Of a stretch of 64,000 bases of DNA, positions 58,838 to 64,000 are shown in pieces. The stretch comes from Palleronia marisminoris. Lineage in GTDB: Bacteria; Pseudomonadota; Alphaproteobacteria; Rhodobacterales; Rhodobacteraceae. The notes below the pieces were generated by a model. That model was not told the DNA's origin. It searched no databases and saw only the letters and a list, made by a program, of their open reading frames with translations. The stretch covers positions 372,001 to 436,000 of the forward strand of contig NZ_FWFV01000001.1 of assembly GCF_900172315.1 (NCBI RefSeq), read 5' to 3'. Every line of letters starts with the position of its first letter. Position 1 is the first letter of the stretch. The position numbers and the translations under genes are program-made.

Positions 58838-59767
58838 ATGAAAGCCACCCGTAAGGTTCAGCAGATCCTGGCGAATTACGAGGGCGAAAACCCCGGCGTG
58901 AAGGGCAATCTCTGCCGCATGCTGATGGAGGGACGCCTGAAGGGCACCGGCAAGATGATCATCCTGCCCGTCGACCAGGGGTTCGAGCACGGCCCGGCCC
59001 GCACCTACGGACCCAATGCCCCCGCCTACGACCCGCACTACCATTACCAGCTGGCGATCGATGCGGGCCTCAACGCCTTTGCGGCACCGCTCGGGCTGCT
59101 GGAAGCCGGTGCCGACACGTTCGCAGGCCAGATCCCGACGATCCTGAAGGTGAACTCGGCCAACTCGCTGATGTCCTCGACCTCGGGCAAGGACCAGGCG
59201 GTCACGGCCTCGGTCGACGACGCGCTGCGGCTGGGCTGCTCGGCCATCGGCTTCACGATCTACCCCGGCTCGGACCGTCAGCTCGACATGTTCGAAGAGA
59301 TCGTCGAGATGCGCCACGAGGCCGCCTCGGTCGGACTGCCCACCGTGATCTGGTCCTACCCGCGCGGCGAGGCGATCTCGAAAGAAGGCGAAACAGCCAT
59401 CGACGTGGCCGCCTACGCGGCTCAGATCGCCGCGCTCCTGGGCGCCCACATCATCAAGATCAAGCTGTCGACCGATCACCTCGAGGTGCCCGAGGCCAAG
59501 AAGGTCTTCGAAGAGCAGCAGATCGACATCGCGAGCCAGACCGCTCGGGTGAAGGAATGCATGCGTTCGTCCTTCAACGGTCGCCGCATCGTCGTGTTCT
59601 CGGGCGGTGCCAAGAAGGGCGAAGAGTCGATCTATGACGACGCCCGCGCCATCCGCGACGGCGGGGGCAACGGGTCGATCATCGGGCGCAACGCCTTCCA
59701 GCGAGAGAAATCCGAGGCGATGGCGATGTTCGACAAGCTCGTGTCGATCTACAAGGGCAGCGAATAA
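58838..59767 (+). CDS. fbaB: Class I fructose-bisphosphate aldolase (FbaB/DhnA type)
   Basis: This 309-residue Schiff-base aldolase is of the bacterial/archaeal DhnA type. It has GRLKGTGKMIILPVDQGFEHGPARTYG, PTVIWSYPRGE, the lysine-bearing AHIIKIKLSTDHL and a phosphate-binding IVVFSGGAKKGEES and GGGNGSIIGRNAFQRE. It cleaves or makes fructose-1,6-bisphosphate. GAGAGGAG lies seven bases before the ATG. A strong terminator follows the gene. Confidence 0.95.
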   Translation: MKATRKVQQILANYEGENPGVKGNLCRMLMEGRLKGTGKMIILPVDQGFEHGPARTYGPNAPAYDPHYHYQLAIDAGLNAFAAPLGLLEAGADTFAGQIPTILKVNSANSLMSSTSGKDQAVTASVDDALRLGCSAIGFTIYPGSDRQLDMFEEIVEMRHEAASVGLPTVIWSYPRGEAISKEGETAIDVAAYAAQIAALLGAHIIKIKLSTDHLEVPEAKKVFEEQQIDIASQTARVKECMRSSFNGRRIVVFSGGAKKGEESIYDDARAIRDGGGNGSIIGRNAFQREKSEAMAMFDKLVSIYKGSE

Positions 59768-59799
59768 GTCACACTTGCTGCGTTGCTGCGCGTCTTTCC

Positions 59800-59832
59800 G
59801 GCGGCCCGGGATTCCCAATCCGGGCCGCCTTT
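59800..59832 (+). terminator. Rho-independent terminator after the aldolase gene
   Basis: GGCGGCCCGG (59800-59809) pairs perfectly with CCGGGCCGCC (59820-59829), loop 10 bases, followed by TTT. Confidence 0.85.
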
Positions 59833-59877
59833 GCCAATCATGGGCACGACGTCCAGGTCCCCGGGTCACGCAACCGC

Positions 59878-60180
59878 ATGAGCTATCCGCACAAACGCTT
59901 CTCCTACGGCTTGTTCTGCTACGTGGTCCTGACCTTCGTGCTGGGTAGCTACTTTGCCTTCGCGTCCGTCCAGGGGGACTACGGCCTGATGCGCCGGATC
60001 GAGATCGACGCCGAAGCCCGACAGCTCGAGACCCAACTCGACGCGCTCGAGGCCGAGGTCGCGGTCTATGCCAACCGCACTAGGCGGCTGTCGGACGAGT
60101 ATCTCGACCTCGACCTGCTCGACGAGCAGGCCCGCGAGATCCTGGGCTACATCGGCGCGAACGAGATCATCCTTCGCTAG
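59878..60180 (+). CDS. ftsB: FtsB/DivIC-type septum formation initiator
   Basis: This 100-residue bitopic protein has a short cytoplasmic start, one membrane helix (YGLFCYVVLTFVLGSYFAFASV) and a periplasmic coiled coil (MRRIEIDAEARQLETQLDALEAEVAVYANRTRRL). The DLLDEQAREILGYI motif follows. FtsB joins FtsL and FtsQ in the divisome. In related genomes this gene often precedes pdhA, but here a globin-like gene follows on the other strand. Its TAG stop shares CTAG (60177-60180) with that gene. Confidence 0.92.
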   Translation: MSYPHKRFSYGLFCYVVLTFVLGSYFAFASVQGDYGLMRRIEIDAEARQLETQLDALEAEVAVYANRTRRLSDEYLDLDLLDEQAREILGYIGANEIILR

Positions 60181-60602
60181 CCCTCCACGGGCACCGGATC
60201 GGCAAGGGTGAGCTTCACCACTTCCGCCGCGCGGCTGAACGATCGCTCCCATGCGGCTGCCTCATCAGGCGACAGGCCGCCTGGCGTTTGCGCACACAGA
60301 ACTTCCATCAGAACCTCGCCGATCACCCGCAAATCCTGCGGGCGCAACCCATAGGTGAGGTATCGGCGCCCGATTGCCAGCAGGACCGGCGTCACGGCCT
60401 CGGGGTCGCCGGTCTTCTTGACGATCAGGGCGATCATGTCGTCGAACGTCCGCGCCTGTGTGCGCAGGTCCGTCGGAAACATGGTTCGGAACGTCGGCTG
60501 TCGCTCGAACAGTCGCTCGTAGAACGCCTGGCCGATGCTCCGACGTACGACGAAGATACGCGCTATACTTGGCTGGATCAAACGCATGTCATCGTTCGGC
60601 AT
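60177..60602 (-). CDS. Globin-fold protein lacking any histidine
   Basis: This 141-residue protein has globin-type helices: RLIQPSIARIFVVRRSIGQAFYERLFERQPTFRTMFP (A-C), an E-helix FDDMIALIVKKTGD, the F-helix region LLAIGRRYLTYGLRPQDLRVIGEVLMEVL and G/H helices to the end. In bacterial globins the F helix has a proximal His at the place where this protein has Tyr81, and the whole protein contains no histidine. Haem binding is therefore doubtful, and a sensor or structural role is possible. AAGGGGG precedes ATG 60602; an earlier ATG at 60629 is less likely. Confidence 0.8.
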   Translation of the reverse strand: MPNDDMRLIQPSIARIFVVRRSIGQAFYERLFERQPTFRTMFPTDLRTQARTFDDMIALIVKKTGDPEAVTPVLLAIGRRYLTYGLRPQDLRVIGEVLMEVLCAQTPGGLSPDEAAAWERSFSRAAEVVKLTLADPVPVEG

Positions 60603-60665
60603 GGGCGCCCCCTTGGTGCGGTCGCCCAACCGTAGCTCCGAGATTTTAATGCGGAGTTTAAGCCG

Positions 60666-61469
60666 TCAGCGGCCGAAGAGCTGATCCATCATGATCGAAG
60701 GCTGCGCGCAGCCCGCCTCGCCCACGATCCTTGCGGGAACGCCCGCCACGGTCTTCATCGGCGGCACCTCTTCCAGAACCACCGACCCCGCCGCCACGCG
60801 CGAGCAATGGCCGACCCGAATCGCCCCCAGCACCTTCGCGCCGGCCCCAATCATCACGCCGTCGCCGATCTTGGGATGGCGGTCGTCATCTTCCTTGCCC
60901 GTTCCGCCCAACGTCACCGAATGCAGCATCGAGACGTTGTCGCCGACTGTCGCGGTTTCGCCGATCACGATGGAGTGCGCGTGGTCGATCATGATCCCCT
61001 TGCCCATCTTCGCGGCCGGGTGGATGTCCACGCCGAACACCTCGGAGGTGCGCATCTGCACATAAAGTGCGAGGTCGATCCGCTCTTGTTCCCAAAGCCA
61101 ATGGGCCAGCCGATAGGCCTGCACGGCCTGGAACCCCTTGAAGTAGAGAAGCGGCTGGACGAACCGATGGCACACCGGATCGCGCTCGACCGTAGCGACG
61201 AGATCCGCCCGCGCCGCCTGCCCCAGCCACGGATCGGCCGCGTAGGCCTCGTCGGCAATCTCGCGCAGGATCTGCTCGGGCATTTCACCGCTCGAGAGCT
61301 TCAGCGCCACCCGGTAAGCCAACGCGCTTTCGAACGTGTCGTGATGCAGGACCGAGATGTGGAACATCCCGGCCATCAGCGGCTCGTCCTGCGTCGCCTG
61401 GTGGCATTCCTCGCGGATACGTTCCCAAACCGGATCAACGGCTCTCAGATTCGTAGCTTCGAGGCTCAT
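60666..61469 (-). CDS. cysE: Serine O-acetyltransferase
   Basis: This 267-residue enzyme makes O-acetylserine, the acceptor for sulfide in cysteine synthesis. The N-terminal helical domain has DPVWERIREECHQATQDEP and the left-handed beta-helix has VFGVDIHPAAKMGKGIMIDHAHSIVIGETATVGDNVSMLHSVTLGG. ATG 61469 follows GAGGAAG. The gene is read in the same direction as the GTA gene upstream, with 67 bases between that hold an 11-bp hairpin. The C-terminal tail after the beta-helix is where cysteine feedback usually acts. Confidence 0.96.
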   Translation of the reverse strand: MSLEATNLRAVDPVWERIREECHQATQDEPLMAGMFHISVLHHDTFESALAYRVALKLSSGEMPEQILREIADEAYAADPWLGQAARADLVATVERDPVCHRFVQPLLYFKGFQAVQAYRLAHWLWEQERIDLALYVQMRTSEVFGVDIHPAAKMGKGIMIDHAHSIVIGETATVGDNVSMLHSVTLGGTGKEDDDRHPKIGDGVMIGAGAKVLGAIRVGHCSRVAAGSVVLEEVPPMKTVAGVPARIVGEAGCAQPSIMMDQLFGR

Positions 61470-61490
61470 GACACTTCCTCCGAGACGGCT

Positions 61491-61518
61491 CGCGCCACCC
61501 AATATAGTGGGTGGCGCG
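61491..61518 (-). promoter_or_regulatory. Perfect 11-bp hairpin between GTA gene and cysE
   Basis: CGCGCCACCCA (61491-61501) is fully complementary to TGGGTGGCGCG (61508-61518) with a 6-base AT-rich loop. There is no T-run downstream on the minus strand, so it may attenuate read-through from the GTA operon, act as an RNA-processing site, or shape the cysE leader. Confidence 0.6.
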
Positions 61519-61536
61519 CCAAGGACCAAGCCAGCC

Positions 61537-64000
61537 TTACGGGTCGGGAAGCGCCAACGCAACGGTCGGCCCTGCCCCGAACGCGCGAGACAGCTGCGCG
61601 ACTTCCAGCCGACATCCCGACCCGTCAGAGGCGCGCATCGCCGCGGCATAGTTCCAGGCGGGCGTGGCCACCTCGACCTCGCGAACCACGTTCGTGCCCC
61701 GCATGACCCGAACCAGATATGCTTCGGTCTCTTCTCCAAGCGCCACCTCGCGCCCGCTCCAGCTATCGCCGTTGATTCGCGTCCGTCGAATCCACTTCGC
61801 CTGCAAATCCCCACCGTTGGGCGTGAAGCCGAGGTGCACGGGACTGTAGGGCCGAAGTCCGATCCCCTCGAACCCGCGGACGGCATGGGTAAAGCTCGGT
61901 CCGTCCAGAGGCTGATCCGCCGGGCCGATCCGCCAGTGACGCTCCAACCCCGGTTGCGCCGCGCCGCGGTGCAGAGGGACCAAGGCGGCGTCAAGCAGAA
62001 CCACCCGACTTCCCGCCGGCCAGACCGCCGGCATGACCGCATCGGTTCCAGCCTGTCCGCGCAGACGGTGAGAGAGGGTCCATCTATGCGTGCCGACAAG
62101 CTCGGCATCGCGGAACTGGAACACTTCCCACAGGTCGTCTTCGCCCGACCCGATCGCCATCGCGTTGGCACCCGCCGCGAACGCAGCATCGCTGACGGAA
62201 GCCAAGGCACCACTCAGCAGCCGCACGCGCAGCGCTGGTCCACGATCCACCCGACCCGGCGCCGCATGGGCGAGCGCTGTCTCCGTCACGCCCATCACCG
62301 CACCCCGAACCACCGTCGTGTCCAGCGCATAGCCCGCGTCTTCCACGCTCGACAGCACCGCAACAGGGCCGGGCCAGCGCTTCGCCCCGACCGCGATCCT
62401 CGGCACCGCGTCCCCCTCTCCGTCCAGAACCGGCAGATCCATGAAGAGGGCCACGGGCGGCGTCGGCAATACGGCCGGCGCCACGGCGATGCCGTCCTCC
62501 AGCGCCCCTCCCGCTGCAACGAGCGATCGTCCAGCCGCAATCCGCACAGCCTCGACCTGCAGCGCCGCACCCTTTGCCACGCGATCTATACGCCACAACG
62601 CATCTTGCATCGAAACCACGTCGCCTGCGCCCAGGTCGAAGCGCGACGGCGGCAGCGCAAAGCTGATCCGGTCGCGTCCGGCTTGAGCCTCGGCCAGCCA
62701 ACGCTCGGCGATCCCGCGCGCTTCGGATGGGCTCAGCACGAGGGGCAACTCCACCCGCGCCAGGCTCGTGTCGTCCGTCCCGGGCACAACGGCCTCGGCA
62801 ACGCCGGCTGGGAAATCACCCGTCTCGACCACGTAACCGACCGACACGCGTCCGGCCTCTTCGACCTCCGGATCACGAACCGTGACCACATCACCGCCAT
62901 CGGCAGCGACCACATCGGCCTGGTCCAGCGCGACGGCCCCATCTGTTCGCCGCATCGAGAAACGGAGAACGCCGTCCCGCTCGACCGCATCGAAGCCATA
63001 GGCCAGCATGAGCGGTTGCAACACTGCGCGCGCGTCAGTGACCTCCGTGACCGCATAGCCGCGAACCATCCCCCGCAACCGCGTCACGTCGATGGTGCGA
63101 ACGCCGGCACGGTGGCAGATCTCGGAGACGACAGAGGCCAGGGTGCGGTAGCCAGAGCGCCCCGTCAGCCAATGGCCGCGATAGTAGTTCTCCGCGTCGC
63201 TCCAAACGTCCGGAAGCCCCGGGAAGGCGGGAAACGGACGCGCGTCCCATGCCCATGCGTAGGCGTGACGCATGTCCACCATCGGACGGGCATAAGTGGC
63301 CGATACCGGATTGCGTTCCGGATCGCCCCAGTACTCGTCCATCGCGCGCAGGTACTGGACCTGCACGAAGTCGTCCCTCGCGCCGTCCGAGAACCAGGGC
63401 AACGCGGATTCCGAAGATTTCGGGTCCAGAAACTTGTTCGGCTGGTTGGTCCCCTTGTCGATCGCGGCGCAGCCCATCTCGGTGAAGCGGATCGGCTTCG
63501 AGCCGGGCTCCCAAGGCGTCGACATGGGCTGACGCAGCCCACCGATCCGATCGTGGTGGGGCGAACTCCACCAGTTGCGGATGTCCTTGTAGCGCCAGAC
63601 CCACGGCTCGTCATAGGCGCCGTCCGTGATCGGTCGGCGAAGTTGAGCCAGGCGATCGGCGTCGCTCCCGTAGTACCAGTCGAAGCCTTCGCCGCCCTCG
63701 ATATTGGCCTTGAGGTAATCAAGATCGTGCGGGCCCTGATAGGCGGAATCGGCCTCGTCATGCTCTCCGCGCCAATCCGACAGCGGCATGTAATTGTCGA
63801 TGCCCACGAAATCGATGTTCGGATCGGACCAGAGCGGATCGAGATGAAAGAACAGATCTCCCGATCCGTCCGCAGGGTGGTAGCCAAAGTACTCTGACCA
63901 ATCGGCCGCATAGCCGATCTTGACTTCCGGTCCCAGGATCCCCCGAACATCCGCCGCAAGCGCCTTCAGCGCACGGACTGCCGGAAAGCCGTCGGTTCCC
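61537..64000 (-). CDS. Gene transfer agent baseplate/tail protein with TIM-barrel domain (orfg15-like), partial
   Basis: The frame is open to the right edge, so at least 820 C-terminal residues are present and the N-terminus is missing. The N-terminal part here is a glycoside-hydrolase-like TIM barrel (FVGIDNYMPLSDWRGEHDEAD, DWYYGSDADRLAQLRRPITDG, PIRFTEMGCAAIDKGTNQPNKF). This GTA_TIM domain is found in the last large gene of RcGTA-like clusters. The middle is a phage-tail-like domain (GYRTLASVVSEICHRAG, ARAVLQPLMLAYGFDAVER), followed by beta-rich repeats and a receptor-region-like C-terminus. The rest of the GTA cluster should lie to the right. Confidence 0.9.
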   Translation of the reverse strand, partial: GTDGFPAVRALKALAADVRGILGPEVKIGYAADWSEYFGYHPADGSGDLFFHLDPLWSDPNIDFVGIDNYMPLSDWRGEHDEADSAYQGPHDLDYLKANIEGGEGFDWYYGSDADRLAQLRRPITDGAYDEPWVWRYKDIRNWWSSPHHDRIGGLRQPMSTPWEPGSKPIRFTEMGCAAIDKGTNQPNKFLDPKSSESALPWFSDGARDDFVQVQYLRAMDEYWGDPERNPVSATYARPMVDMRHAYAWAWDARPFPAFPGLPDVWSDAENYYRGHWLTGRSGYRTLASVVSEICHRAGVRTIDVTRLRGMVRGYAVTEVTDARAVLQPLMLAYGFDAVERDGVLRFSMRRTDGAVALDQADVVAADGGDVVTVRDPEVEEAGRVSVGYVVETGDFPAGVAEAVVPGTDDTSLARVELPLVLSPSEARGIAERWLAEAQAGRDRISFALPPSRFDLGAGDVVSMQDALWRIDRVAKGAALQVEAVRIAAGRSLVAAGGALEDGIAVAPAVLPTPPVALFMDLPVLDGEGDAVPRIAVGAKRWPGPVAVLSSVEDAGYALDTTVVRGAVMGVTETALAHAAPGRVDRGPALRVRLLSGALASVSDAAFAAGANAMAIGSGEDDLWEVFQFRDAELVGTHRWTLSHRLRGQAGTDAVMPAVWPAGSRVVLLDAALVPLHRGAAQPGLERHWRIGPADQPLDGPSFTHAVRGFEGIGLRPYSPVHLGFTPNGGDLQAKWIRRTRINGDSWSGREVALGEETEAYLVRVMRGTNVVREVEVATPAWNYAAAMRASDGSGCRLEVAQLSRAFGAGPTVALALPDP

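Overview
The window looks like part of the chromosome of a marine member of the Rhodobacteraceae (Roseobacter/Rhodobacter group, Alphaproteobacteria). The reasons are high GC with strong G/C third-position bias, 5-aminolevulinate synthase (the C4 haem route typical of Alphaproteobacteria), a cysteine-depleted DksA, CarD, a Suv3-like helicase, and the end of a gene transfer agent (GTA) tail gene. I see no insertion sequence, no CRISPR array and no plasmid functions. Almost everything is densely packed core genome in short operons with many stop/start overlaps.

Layout. 1-1.8 kb: end of malate synthase G, a GlcG-type protein and a class-I amidotransferase-like hydrolase. 1.8-4 kb: a small membrane-anchored protein, an RTX-repeat/Hint protein and phosphoglycolate phosphatase. 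4.1-8.8 kb: glmU-glmS (UDP-GlcNAc supply) facing NAD(P)HX repair. 9-10.8 kb: glnB-glnA (nitrogen assimilation). 11.4-13.1 kb: a BCCT osmolyte carrier. 13.1-14.9 kb: a gene-poor stretch next to tRNA-Val(CAC). 15.2-20.4 kb: lon, a secreted protein, recJ and tRNA-Glu(UUC). 20.5-25 kb: carD, fdxA, an S4 protein and a Suv3-like helicase. 25-31 kb: a periplasmic TPR protein, SCP2 plus lipase, the proteasome-like Anbu protein, tpiA, a flavin monooxygenase and dksA. 31-34.7 kb: a MoxR ATPase / DUF2927 lipoprotein / small membrane protein / CoxE-type VWA cassette. 34.7-41.9 kb: aldo-keto reductase, OsmC, an HWE-type histidine kinase, an M48 protease, transaldolase-mtnA, VOC, DUF421 and SIMPL. 42.1-49.6 kb: a 981-residue composite membrane protein, a Kef-type antiporter, ispG and a RodZ-like protein. 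49.7-55.7 kb: hemA under a likely FNR-type box, an M20 peptidase, a nucleoside hydrolase, GNAT, selO and a broken nucleotide kinase. 55.7-60.6 kb: two cyclophilins, pgk, SDR, class I aldolase, ftsB and a histidine-free globin. 60.7-64 kb: cysE and the GTA TIM-barrel/baseplate gene, which runs off the right edge.

How the genes connect. tpiA, pgk, the class I aldolase and transaldolase cover central sugar-phosphate metabolism. glmU/glmS, the RodZ-like protein and ftsB serve envelope and division. glnB/glnA control ammonia assimilation. hemA and fdxA fit a redox-flexible lifestyle. The most unusual items are the GspL/PilM-like plus GspC/PilP-like fusion at 42.1-45.1 kb, the globin without any histidine, the MoxR-CoxE cassette, the orphan Anbu protein and the GTA edge. 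Three convergent gene pairs also share a CTAG palindrome as both stop codons.

Limits: all calls were made by reading the sequence. No alignments, profile searches or structure predictions were run.
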